Positions 1 through 5,730 of a stretch of 8,647 bases of DNA are shown here, one piece after another. Position 1 is the first letter of the stretch, and each line of letters begins with the position of its first letter. This stretch comes from an uncultured Collinsella sp. GTDB taxonomy: Bacteria > Actinomycetota > Coriobacteriia > Coriobacteriales > Coriobacteriaceae. The position numbers and the translations under genes are program-made. The notes beneath the pieces were generated by a model. It saw only the letters and a list, made by a program, of their open reading frames with translations. It searched no databases and had not been told where the DNA came from. The stretch is taken from assembly GCA_902491915.1 (NCBI GenBank), contig CABUJL010000077.1:1-8647 (forward strand), in the 5' to 3' direction.

Positions 1-430
1 TTAGCACATCGCAGGCAATCTCGACGGCATCGTCGATGCAGCCGGGGCAACTGCGGAGCGGACCCTTGTCCGATCCGATGCCCTTGAGCGTGCCGCAGAC
101 AGTCGTCGTGTTCTTCTCGCCAAAACGCTTGGCGATTTCGCGCGACAGCTTGTAGGTCTGGCCCTTGGTCTTGGGGTTTTCCATGCCGTCGCTCATCACA
201 AAGCCCATGATGGCCACAGCGCCCGAGATGGCACCGCAGGTTTCGGTCATGCCGCCCATGCCGGCGCCAAAGCCCTCGGTGAGGGTAAAGGCGGTCTGGG
301 GGTCGAGCCCGACGGCAGGCGCGAGCATGCAGGCGACGGCCTGGGCGCAGTTGAAGCCGCGGGCGTGGTATTCGGCAGCCTGAGCCTGACAGGCGGTGAT
401 GTCGAGCTGGGCCGTATCGATTTGCTTCAT
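1..430 (-). CDS. C_GCAxxG_C_C family redox-type protein (3' end outside window)
   Basis: Translating the minus strand from the ATG at 430-428 gives 143 codons with no stop, so the gene runs off the left edge. The TTA at positions 1-3 is out of frame and is not its stop. The protein has the spaced cysteines of the C_GCAxxG_C_C family: FNCAQAV (Cys28), a glycine-rich stretch GFGAGMGG (53-60), TCGAISG (Cys65), VCGTLKG (Cys112), and a C-terminal CPGC pair (Cys128, Cys131) followed by IDDAVEIAC (Cys140). Members are about 140-160 residues long, so only a few residues are probably missing. No signal peptide or membrane segment is visible, so it is probably cytoplasmic. The family is often described as putatively redox-active or metal-binding, but its biochemical role is not established. 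AAGGAGA lies 5 nt upstream of the ATG and supports this start. The gene is divergent from the metY-type gene, which may mean shared control, but nothing seen proves that. Confidence 0.88.
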   Translation of the reverse strand, partial: MKQIDTAQLDITACQAQAAEYHARGFNCAQAVACMLAPAVGLDPQTAFTLTEGFGAGMGGMTETCGAISGAVAIMGFVMSDGMENPKTKGQTYKLSREIAKRFGEKNTTTVCGTLKGIGSDKGPLRSCPGCIDDAVEIACDVL

Positions 431-661
431 TGTTGTCTCCTTGGTTACGGTGCACTCGCCTATGGTACCCGTGCCGGTGCATGTAATCATCGAGAGCCTC
501 ATGAATGCCTCATTTTTATCTATCGAGCAAATGCCCAAGGCTTAAGAAAAATACCCTTGATTAATTAGTCCCATAACCTACCTTGGGGATGGGTTGAGAG
601 GGGTACAGGGTAGCGGTATCGTGAACCGAATAAAACTAAAACCCAGGCAAGGGAGCTAGAT
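431..661. promoter_or_regulatory. Divergent intergenic region between the C_GCAxxG_C_C gene and metY
   Basis: This 231-nt spacer must hold promoters for both flanking genes. Its most AT-rich part (about 511-575) is the likely promoter zone, but I find no hexamer pair with convincing sequence and spacing on either strand. The heptamer GCCTCAT occurs twice, 11 bp apart (496-502 and 507-513), a spacing that puts both copies on the same face of the helix. The metY-proximal part (578-655) is described separately as a possible structured leader. Confidence 0.5.
578..655 (+). promoter_or_regulatory. Possible structured 5' leader sequestering the metY Shine-Dalgarno
   Basis: The metY Shine-Dalgarno AAGGGAG (649-655) lies 6 nt before the ATG. 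It can pair with an upstream segment: CT (578-579) with AG (654-655), then CCTTG (581-585) with CAAGG (648-652), leaving one A·G mismatch. Nested inside, GGGTT (591-595) pairs with AACCC (640-644), and CGGT (614-617) pairs with ACCG (625-628) to form a small hairpin. An A-rich strand (629-640) lies between the hairpin and AACCC. GGGT (608-611) could compete for the same ACCC, giving two alternative folds. The arrangement is what a translational switch would look like. I compared it with remembered SAM-I, SAM-II, SAM-IV and T-box cores and found no match, so no class is assigned. Pairing is seen by eye only; no folding energy or conservation was computed. Confidence 0.35.
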
Positions 662-1945
662 ATGAGTGAGCAGACTATCGGTACCACATGTGTTCAGGGC
701 GGCTATCACCCGGGAGATGCCGAGCCGCGCCAGGTGCCCATCTACCAGTCCACCACGTGGAAGTACGACACGTCCGAGCACATGGGCAAGCTTTTCGACC
801 TAGAGGAGTCGGGCTACTTCTACAGCCGTCTACAGAATCCCACGTGCGATTTGGTTGCCGCCAAGATCTGCGAGATGGAGGGCGGTACCGCTGCGATGCT
901 CACGAGCTCGGGTATGGCTGCGAACTTCCTCGCGATCTTTAACGTTGCCGGGGCTGGTGATCACGTGGTCGCAAGCTCTGCCATCTACGGCGGTACCTAC
1001 AACTTGCTTGCCCATACCATGGGTCGCATGGGCTTGACCTGCACGTTCGTTGCCCCCGACTGCACCGATGAAGAGCTCGAGGCAGCCTTCCAGCCCAACA
1101 CCAAGCTCGTCTTTGGCGAGACGATCGCCAACCCCGCCCTTGCCGTGCTCGATATTGAGCGCTTTGCCAAGGCCGCACATGACCACGGCGTGCCGCTGAT
1201 GGTGGACAACACCTTCCCGACACCCGTGATGTGCCGTCCCTTTGAGTGGGGCGCCGATATCGTTACACACTCTACCACCAAGTACATGGATGGACATGCT
1301 GCCTACCTGGGCGGCGTGATCGTCGACCACGGCCAGTTTGACTGGATGGCCCATGCGGACAAGTTCCCGGGTCTTACTACGCCCGACGAGAGCTACCACG
1401 GCGTGACCTATGCCGAGAAGTTCGGTCGCGAGGGCGCCTTCATTACCAAGGCAACCGCTCAGCTCATGCGCGATCTTGGTCCTATGCAGAATCCGCAGGC
1501 GGCCTTCTTCTTGAACAGCTCGCTCGAGAGCCTGCATGTGCGCATGCCGCGTCATTGCGAGAACGGCCTGGCCGTTGCCAAGTTCCTGCAGAGCCATCCC
1601 AAGGTGCGCTTCGTGAGCTATCCGGGCCTGGAGGGCGATAAGTACTATGACATCGCTCAGAAGTACATGCCCAACGGTACGTGCGGCGTCGTGAGCTTTG
1701 GCTTTATCGGTGGTCGCGCGGCGGCCGAGACCTTTATGAAGAGCCTCAAGCTCGCCCAGATAGCTACGCACGTTGCCGACGCCCGCACCTGCTGCTTGCA
1801 TCCGGCAAACGCCACCCATCGCCAGATGAACGATGAGGAGCTCATCGCCTGTGGCATCTCCGCCGACATGGTGCGCCTGTCGTGCGGTCTCGAGGACACG
1901 GCCGACCTGATTGCCGACCTTGAGCAGGCACTCGAGCAGTGCTAG
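662..1945 (+). CDS. metY: O-acetylhomoserine sulfhydrylase (MetY-type, PLP-dependent)
   Basis: The 427-residue protein belongs to the Cys/Met-metabolism PLP fold-type I enzymes. Its closest subgroup is O-acetylhomoserine aminocarboxypropyltransferase, which makes homocysteine from O-acetylhomoserine and sulfide (or methionine from methanethiol) in the cytoplasm. Visible marks are YSRLQNPT (54-61), the phosphate-binding SSGMAA (82-87), AIYGGT (107-112, stacking Tyr109), VDNTF (181-185, Asp182 contacting the PLP nitrogen) and HSTTKYMDGH, whose Lys207 is the Schiff-base lysine. The late motif DARTCCLHPANATHRQM (around 375-390) replaces the more usual serine-containing HPAS version. The length and the insert after Lys207 with SYHGVTY fit MetY better than the roughly 390-residue MetB or methionine gamma-lyase. 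A side role as gamma-lyase cannot be excluded from sequence. The ATG at 662 follows a good ribosome-binding site that may be occluded by the leader fold. A strong terminator ends the unit. Confidence 0.9.
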   Translation: MSEQTIGTTCVQGGYHPGDAEPRQVPIYQSTTWKYDTSEHMGKLFDLEESGYFYSRLQNPTCDLVAAKICEMEGGTAAMLTSSGMAANFLAIFNVAGAGDHVVASSAIYGGTYNLLAHTMGRMGLTCTFVAPDCTDEELEAAFQPNTKLVFGETIANPALAVLDIERFAKAAHDHGVPLMVDNTFPTPVMCRPFEWGADIVTHSTTKYMDGHAAYLGGVIVDHGQFDWMAHADKFPGLTTPDESYHGVTYAEKFGREGAFITKATAQLMRDLGPMQNPQAAFFLNSSLESLHVRMPRHCENGLAVAKFLQSHPKVRFVSYPGLEGDKYYDIAQKYMPNGTCGVVSFGFIGGRAAAETFMKSLKLAQIATHVADARTCCLHPANATHRQMNDEELIACGISADMVRLSCGLEDTADLIADLEQALEQC

Positions 1946-2010
1946 GCTAGCTCCGTATAAGGTGCCGATGCTGGCAGAAAGCTTCGGCGACCTTTCGTTC
2001 CGATTCCGTA

Positions 2011-2059
2011 GGCGGGACCCCAATCGCGACTGTTCGCAGGCGATTGGGGCGCCGTTTTT
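2011..2059 (+). terminator. Strong intrinsic terminator after metY, just upstream of the MFS gene
   Basis: A 10-bp perfect stem pairs CCCCAATCGC (2018-2027) with GCGATTGGGG (2040-2049). It is extended outside by GGCG (2011-2014) with CGCC (2050-2053) across a 3-nt bulge, and capped inside by CTG-TTCG-CAG (2030-2039), a UUCG tetraloop. A run of five T (2055-2059) follows. This is a textbook Rho-independent terminator, 66 nt past the metY stop. It ends only 26 nt before the start of the MFS gene, so it may instead, or also, attenuate that gene. An upstream CGATT (2001-2005) could pair with AATCG (2022-2026) in its 5' arm. TATAAG (1956-1961) is the only -10-like hexamer I see between metY and the hairpin, and it has a poor -35 partner. 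Confidence 0.88.
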
Positions 2060-2085
2060 GCGTTGCGCCACTCGAAAGGATGGAT

Positions 2086-3390
2086 ATGGAGAAAACCGCA
2101 GAGCAGCTGCGCCGCGAGCACATTGCCCTTGAGGGCGACACCCATGGCAAGAACAAATGGGCGATTCTGTTTACCGTGCTCATCATGACGTTTATGTCGT
2201 GTCTGGATTCGACCGTCGTGACCGTGGCGCTGCCCGTGATGCAAAAGGAGCTGGGCGTGGGCCTCGACCGTATCCAGCTGGTGAGCTCGGTGTACCTGCT
2301 TGCGACATGCGTGGCTATGCTGCCGTTTGGCCGCTTGGGCGACGTGCGCGGCAAGGTGGGCGTATTCCAGCTGGGTGTAATTGTTTTTACGGCCGGCTCG
2401 CTGCTTTGTGGCCTTTCGGCCTCGCTCGAGGTTCTTATCCTGGCACGCATTGTTCAGGGCGTCGGTTGCGCGGCGGCCATGGCTAACAACATGGGTATCA
2501 TCACCGAGTCGTTTCCGGCGCGCGAACGAGGCCGTGCCATGGGTATTCTCGCGACCTTCGTGGCCCTCGGCATGATGTGTGGCCCCGTGCTCGGCGGCAT
2601 GCTGGTGGCAAGCTTTCCCTGGGAGAGCATCTTCCTCATCAACCTGCCCATTGGCGTGATCTCGTTTATCGTGGGACTCTACACGCTGCCGCATGTTAGG
2701 CCAGAGGCCGGCGAACGCCCCATGTCCCTGATCGAGGCCGCTCGTCGCTGCTTTGCAAATTCGGCCTTCACCATCAACCTTGCCTGCATGCTCATCGTGT
2801 TCGTTGGTATTGGCGCATCCGAGTTTATTCTGCCGTTCTATTTTCAGGACGCGCATGGGTTTGGGTCTGACGTTTCGGGCCTGCTGTTTTTGGCGCTGCC
2901 AATGGTGAATGCCTTTATCGGCCCGCTTTCGGGAACGGTTTCGGACCGTGTCGGCTGCGAGGGCCCCACGGCGGTCGGCCTGGGCGTGTATGTGTGCGGT
3001 CTCTTTGCGGTAAGCACGCTCAACGAGCACTCTTCTATCCCTGTGATCGTGTGCTGCGTCGCATTTATGTCGTGCGGCACGTCGATTTTCCAGAGCCCCA
3101 ACAACTCGCTGTATATGGGTTCGGCTCCGCGCGAAGCGCTCGGCTTTGCGGGCAGCTTGGGCAGTTTGGCGCGCTACGCCGGCATGGCACTCGGTATTAC
3201 GGTGGCGTCGCATATCCTGTATGGGCAGATGAGCGTGGCGATGGGCGAGGCCGTGACCAGTTTTGTTGCAGGTCGTCCGGATGTGTTCCTGTTTGGTTTC
3301 CGTTCGGTGTTCTACGTGCTCATGGCTGTGGCCGCCGTGGGCTTTGCGCTTGCCATGGTGCGTTTGGTGAGGATACGCGTCCGCCATTAG
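2086..3390 (+). CDS. MFS transporter with DHA2-type motifs, 12 predicted helices
   Basis: The 434-residue integral membrane protein carries the drug:H+ antiporter signatures of the EmrB/QacA (DHA2) branch. These are LDSTVVTVALP (40-50) in helix 1, the motif A loop GRLGDVRGKVG (82-92) between helices 2 and 3, and motif C with its partner, GPVLGGML (166-173) followed by SIFLINLPIG (181-190). By eye I count about 12 hydrophobic helices: six up to residue 200, a short loop with MSLIEAARR, then six more to the end. Classical DHA2 proteins have 14 helices and about 470-500 residues, so the central extra pair seems absent. The substrate cannot be deduced. In-frame upstream starts exist (TTG 2044, ATG 2080), but AAAGGA (2075-2080) sits 5 nt before the ATG at 2086, and the 2044 start lies inside the terminator. 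The gene has no visible promoter of its own after that terminator. Confidence 0.87.
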   Translation: MEKTAEQLRREHIALEGDTHGKNKWAILFTVLIMTFMSCLDSTVVTVALPVMQKELGVGLDRIQLVSSVYLLATCVAMLPFGRLGDVRGKVGVFQLGVIVFTAGSLLCGLSASLEVLILARIVQGVGCAAAMANNMGIITESFPARERGRAMGILATFVALGMMCGPVLGGMLVASFPWESIFLINLPIGVISFIVGLYTLPHVRPEAGERPMSLIEAARRCFANSAFTINLACMLIVFVGIGASEFILPFYFQDAHGFGSDVSGLLFLALPMVNAFIGPLSGTVSDRVGCEGPTAVGLGVYVCGLFAVSTLNEHSSIPVIVCCVAFMSCGTSIFQSPNNSLYMGSAPREALGFAGSLGSLARYAGMALGITVASHILYGQMSVAMGEAVTSFVAGRPDVFLFGFRSVFYVLMAVAAVGFALAMVRLVRIRVRH

Positions 3391-3550
3391 CGTGTTGGGA
3401 GGCTGTCTGCCACGAATCGGGCCTATCTACTGGTCTTGCAGCTTTATGGTGCGATGCGGCTTGTGGGGCGGGCGGGGGTCGGTCCGTGGTAGACTATCGA
3501 ACAACGTTTATTAATCGCGCGGTATCGTTGCCGCGAGAAGGGGTTGCGCC
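3391..3550 (+). promoter_or_regulatory. Intergenic region and presumed xpt promoter
   Basis: The 160 nt between the MFS stop and xpt contain no convincing terminator for the MFS gene. A -10-like TAGACT (3490-3495) and an AT-rich patch GTTTATTAAT (3506-3515) are the best promoter candidates, but neither has a good -35. A 5-bp hairpin CGCGG (3518-3522) with CCGCG (3531-3535) sits just before the Shine-Dalgarno GAAGGGG (3537-3543). I looked for the purine riboswitch that often precedes xpt and did not find its conserved loops. Confidence 0.3.
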
Positions 3551-4129
3551 ATGCAGGAGCTTGAGGATCGTATTCGCCATGACGGCATCGTAAAGGCCGG
3601 TAACGTCCTTAAGGTTGATGCCTTCCTCAACCACCAGTGCGACGTTGAGCTGTTCGACCACATGGGTGCCGAGTGGGCCCGTCTGTTCGAGGGTGTCGAG
3701 ATCAACAAGATCCTGACGATCGAGGCTTCGGGCATTGGTATGGCCTGCATCGCGGCTCAGCATTTTGGCGGCGTGCCGGTGGTCTTTGCCAAGAAGGCCC
3801 AGTCCATCAACCTCGACGGCGAGCAGTATGCCACGACCATTTATTCCTTTACCAAGCAGAAGGAGTACCCGGTTATCGTGGGTAAGCGTTTCCTGTCCGA
3901 GGGCGATAAGGTCCTGATTATCGACGACTTCCTGGCCAACGGTTGTGCGCTCGAGGGTCTTATCAAGATCTGCGAGGCCGCGGGCGCCGAGGTTGCCGGC
4001 ATCGGCATTGCCGTGGAGAAGGGTTTCCAGGGCGGTGGCGATAAGCTCCGCGAGCGCGGCTTCCGCGTTGAGAGCCTGGCCCGTATCGCCGAAATGGACT
4101 GCGAGACCGGCGAGATCACGTTCGCCTAG
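3551..4129 (+). CDS. xpt: Xanthine phosphoribosyltransferase
   Basis: The 192-residue cytoplasmic enzyme converts xanthine and PRPP to XMP and pyrophosphate in purine salvage. It matches the Bacillus Xpt pattern along its whole length: VLKVDAFLNHQ near the N-terminus (19-29), ILTIEASGIG (54-63), PVVFAKK (76-82), YSFTKQKE (98-105) and GFRVESLARI (170-179). The PRPP-binding motif VLIIDDFLANG (121-131) has the two acidic residues expected in type I phosphoribosyltransferases. Length is normal for the family (about 190-195). The start is supported by GAAGGGG 7 nt upstream of the ATG. The usual partner, the xanthine permease gene pbuX, is not adjacent, so the gene looks monocistronic. It ends at a strong palindromic terminator. 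A guanine/hypoxanthine enzyme is unlikely because those align poorly with the LNHQ and YSFTKQ motifs. Confidence 0.94.
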   Translation: MQELEDRIRHDGIVKAGNVLKVDAFLNHQCDVELFDHMGAEWARLFEGVEINKILTIEASGIGMACIAAQHFGGVPVVFAKKAQSINLDGEQYATTIYSFTKQKEYPVIVGKRFLSEGDKVLIIDDFLANGCALEGLIKICEAAGAEVAGIGIAVEKGFQGGGDKLRERGFRVESLARIAEMDCETGEITFA

Positions 4130-4156
4130 GTGCGCAACACAAGCGATTGGTATGCG

Positions 4157-4192
4157 ATGTGACAAAGGGACTGTCCCTTTGTCACATTTTTT
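4157..4192 (+). terminator. Palindromic repeat plus T-run, terminator of xpt
   Basis: Perfect 15-bp arms (4157-4171 and 4173-4187) flank a single central T. The left arm reads ATGTGACAAAGGGAC. In RNA the apex would open to a 3-4 nt loop. Six T (4187-4192) follow the 3' arm, so it should work as an intrinsic terminator 27 nt after the xpt stop. The sequence GTGACAAAGGGACTGT (4159-4174) recurs with two differences in the palindrome downstream of the next gene (4612-4627), so it is also a member of a repeat family. It ends 20 nt before the start of the release-factor-like gene. Confidence 0.88.
4159..4174 (+). repeat. GGGACTGT repeat unit, copy 1
   Basis: The 16-mer GTGACAAAGGGACTGT matches copy 2 (4612-4627, GTGAAATAGGGACTGT) at 14 of 16 positions. 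In both copies the unit is one arm of a larger palindrome, and the two copies lie on either side of the release-factor-like gene. The pattern resembles REP-type or MITE-type dispersed palindromes, but no mobilising gene is in the window. Confidence 0.7.
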
Positions 4193-4212
4193 GTATGAGG
4201 GGAGGTGTTGAT

Positions 4213-4593
4213 ATGGATGAGAACAAGATGGGATGGCGCGAGTATGCGCGCTATGCCGAGATGTCGGTCGAGGAGTTGGCGCGCGATTGCGAGGCGCAGG
4301 TGTTTCGCGCGACGGGCCCGGGCGGACAGGGCGTGAACACGACGGACTCGGCGGTGCGCATGAAGCATGGGCCCACGGGGATTGTCGTGACGGCGCGCGA
4401 GAGCCGCAGTCAGTTTCAGAATCGCAGCTGCTGTTTGCGTAAGCTGAGGGCAGAGCTTGAGCGTCGTGGCCGTCCACCGCGCCGTCGCGTCAAGACCAAA
4501 GTGCCGCAGCGATCGCGCCAGCGCAGGCTCAACGACAAGCACTTCAACGCCATTAAAAAGGCCAACCGTCGTAAGCCGGGCGGGGAGGAATGA
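4213..4593 (+). CDS. Small GGQ-domain release-factor-like protein, possible ArfB-like ribosome rescue hydrolase
   Basis: The 126-residue protein holds one RF-1 domain: ATGPGGQGVNTTDSAVR (33-49) with the catalytic GGQ at 37-39, then PTGIVVTARESRSQFQNR (54-71), as in class I release factors. It lacks the codon-recognition and other domains of RF1/RF2 (about 350 residues). The C-terminus (about 84-122) is a long Arg/Lys-rich tail with VPQRSRQRRLNDKH, reminiscent of the ArfB/YaeJ and mtRF-R tails that enter an empty mRNA channel. The likely role is hydrolysis of peptidyl-tRNA on stalled ribosomes; this is inferred from architecture. The start at 4213 is chosen because GGGGAGG (4199-4205) lies 7 nt upstream; a longer frame from 4147 would read through the upstream palindrome. 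No rtcB-type repair gene is adjacent, which argues against the PrfH system. The gene lies between two related palindromes. Confidence 0.85.
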   Translation: MDENKMGWREYARYAEMSVEELARDCEAQVFRATGPGGQGVNTTDSAVRMKHGPTGIVVTARESRSQFQNRSCCLRKLRAELERRGRPPRRRVKTKVPQRSRQRRLNDKHFNAIKKANRRKPGGEE

Positions 4594-4602
4594 TCTTCTT
4601 AA

Positions 4603-4673
4603 TAAGTTGCGGTGAAATAGGGACTGTTTTGTGGCTTTAGCTGCATTAACAGTCTCTATTTCACCGCAACTTA
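4603..4673. repeat. Long inverted repeat between convergent genes, GGGACTGT family copy 2
   Basis: 26-nt arms (4603-4628 and 4648-4673) are complementary except for one G·U-type position, around a 19-nt loop. The left arm includes GTTGCGGTGAAATAGGGACT, and its 16-mer at 4612-4627 matches copy 1 at 14 of 16 positions. It begins 9 nt after the stop of the release-factor-like gene and ends 7 nt before the stop of the convergent lipid kinase gene. Neither side has a T-run, so it is not a canonical intrinsic terminator, although a hairpin this stable could still stop or protect both transcripts. Confidence 0.85.
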
Positions 4674-4680
4674 GGGGTGG

Positions 4681-5643
4681 TTAGCGGGTAGGGTGCCAGA
4701 CCTCGAGGGCGGCGGGAAGGATGTCGACCTCGATGCGCGAGGCGACGATGGGCTCGCCGTCGGCCTGGATGGGGTAGCCGGGCTCCTCAAAGGTAAGCTC
4801 GGCATGGCGGCAGCGGCGCATGCGAACCGGCGGCAACTTGGTATGGTGGCCGTCCTTGGCCGAAAGGAACATAGGCAGGGCTACCGCGCGAGGGACGGGG
4901 CCGCAGGCGTAGCAGACGTCGAGTATGCCGTCACAGGGGTCGGCATCGGGGCAGATGCGATAGCCCGAGCCGTACGTGGGGCCCAGCTGAATCGCCATGA
5001 TGATCGCCCTTACGCGCTCGGCGGGCGCGCCGTCAAAGCTGACTGTCATGGGGTAGTTGCGATAGCGTAGGCCAAACTGCTCAAGTCCCGAGAGAGTGTA
5101 GAGCGGCGCGCCGGTGAGACCCGTCTTTTTGCGCAGCTCGGTGGTGCCCAGGCCGATGGCGGCATCGATGCCGATCGAAAGCGTCTGGTCGAAGTACTCA
5201 ACGGTAGCCTCGCCGCTGCCGCGCGCAGGGCTCCAAGAGCGAATGCGCCCGATGTCCTGACGGTGCAGCTTGCAGGTGAGCAGCGCGCCAAAATCCTTGC
5301 CGGAGAAATCGTCGATGCCGAGCGTCTGGGCAAAATCGTTGCCGGAGCCCACGGGCAGGACGGCAAGAGCGGGGCGGGCGTCCTCCTTTTGCGTCATAAG
5401 ACCGTTGACGACCTCGTGGATCACGCCGTCGCCGCCGAGTGCGATAACGGTGCGATAGTCCGTTGCCTGGGCGGCCAGCTCTTTGGCGTGCCCCATGTGC
5501 TCGGTAAGCACCAAGTCAAACTGGGATGCACGTGCAGTCATGTCCAAAAAGCGCTGCAGGCGCTCGGCAACTTCGCGCGCCGCACCCGACTGGGCGGCAG
5601 GATTGGCGATGATGAGCGTGCGACCAAAATCAGTTGCGTGCAT
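4681..5643 (-). CDS. Diacylglycerol kinase family lipid kinase (YegS/DgkB/BmrU type)
   Basis: The 320-residue protein has the DAGK catalytic fold: an N-terminal TLIIANP strand (9-15), the ATP-site motif GGDGVIHEVVNGL (70-82), LPVGSGNDFAQTLGI (96-110), and a C-terminal beta domain with YGSGYRICPDADPCDGILDV (224-243) and IQADGEP (292-298). Such enzymes phosphorylate diacylglycerol or related lipids at the inner membrane surface using ATP. The usual GGDGT is GGDGV here, and the HEVVNGLM run recalls the sphingosine-kinase version of the motif; the lipid substrate is therefore open. The ATG at 5643 is preferred because GGGAG sits 7 nt upstream. A GTG at 5715 would add 24 residues without family similarity. 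The gene follows the CLC-type gene on the same strand after 87 nt and is probably cotranscribed with it. Confidence 0.9.
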   Translation of the reverse strand: MHATDFGRTLIIANPAAQSGAAREVAERLQRFLDMTARASQFDLVLTEHMGHAKELAAQATDYRTVIALGGDGVIHEVVNGLMTQKEDARPALAVLPVGSGNDFAQTLGIDDFSGKDFGALLTCKLHRQDIGRIRSWSPARGSGEATVEYFDQTLSIGIDAAIGLGTTELRKKTGLTGAPLYTLSGLEQFGLRYRNYPMTVSFDGAPAERVRAIIMAIQLGPTYGSGYRICPDADPCDGILDVCYACGPVPRAVALPMFLSAKDGHHTKLPPVRMRRCRHAELTFEEPGYPIQADGEPIVASRIEVDILPAALEVWHPTR

Positions 5644-5730
5644 GGGGCGACTCCCGGCGTATGACGTGACGGTGCGGTCGCGCTCAGGTCGAATTGCCCC
5701 CGATTGTGGCTGCACGGCGAATACTTACGT

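Noticed and set aside
1..3. TTA at the window start as the stop of the C_GCAxxG_C_C gene
   Set aside because: It is out of frame: the codon in frame with the ATG at 430 occupies positions 2-4 and reads CTA (Leu) on the minus strand.
571..661. SAM riboswitch upstream of metY
   Set aside because: Conserved cores of SAM-I, SAM-II and SAM-IV that I can recall are not present. It is kept only as an unclassified structured leader.
1942..3387. 481-codon open frame on the minus strand across the MFS gene
   Set aside because: The product is His/Arg/Ala-rich with no recognisable family, and it is fully antisense to a clear MFS gene. It is a codon-bias shadow typical of high-G+C DNA. The same applies to the minus-strand frame at 830-2071 and the one at 7183-8100 inside moeA.
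3493..3504. PurR box upstream of xpt (CGAAC at 3498-3502 in an AT-containing context)
   Set aside because: Only one box is visible; the Bacillus-type PurR operator needs a second, inverted box about 16-17 bp away, and none is there.
3391..3550. Guanine/xanthine riboswitch upstream of xpt
   Set aside because: A TATCTAC string (3424-3430) recalls part of the purine aptamer, but the paired stems and both conserved loops are absent.
4147..4212. Longer N-terminus for the release-factor-like gene
   Set aside because: It would translate through the terminator palindrome and has no ribosome-binding site; GGGGAGG fits the ATG at 4213.
4603..4673. Canonical bidirectional intrinsic terminator between the convergent genes
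   Set aside because: Neither strand has a T-run after the stem, so it is called as a repeat rather than a terminator.
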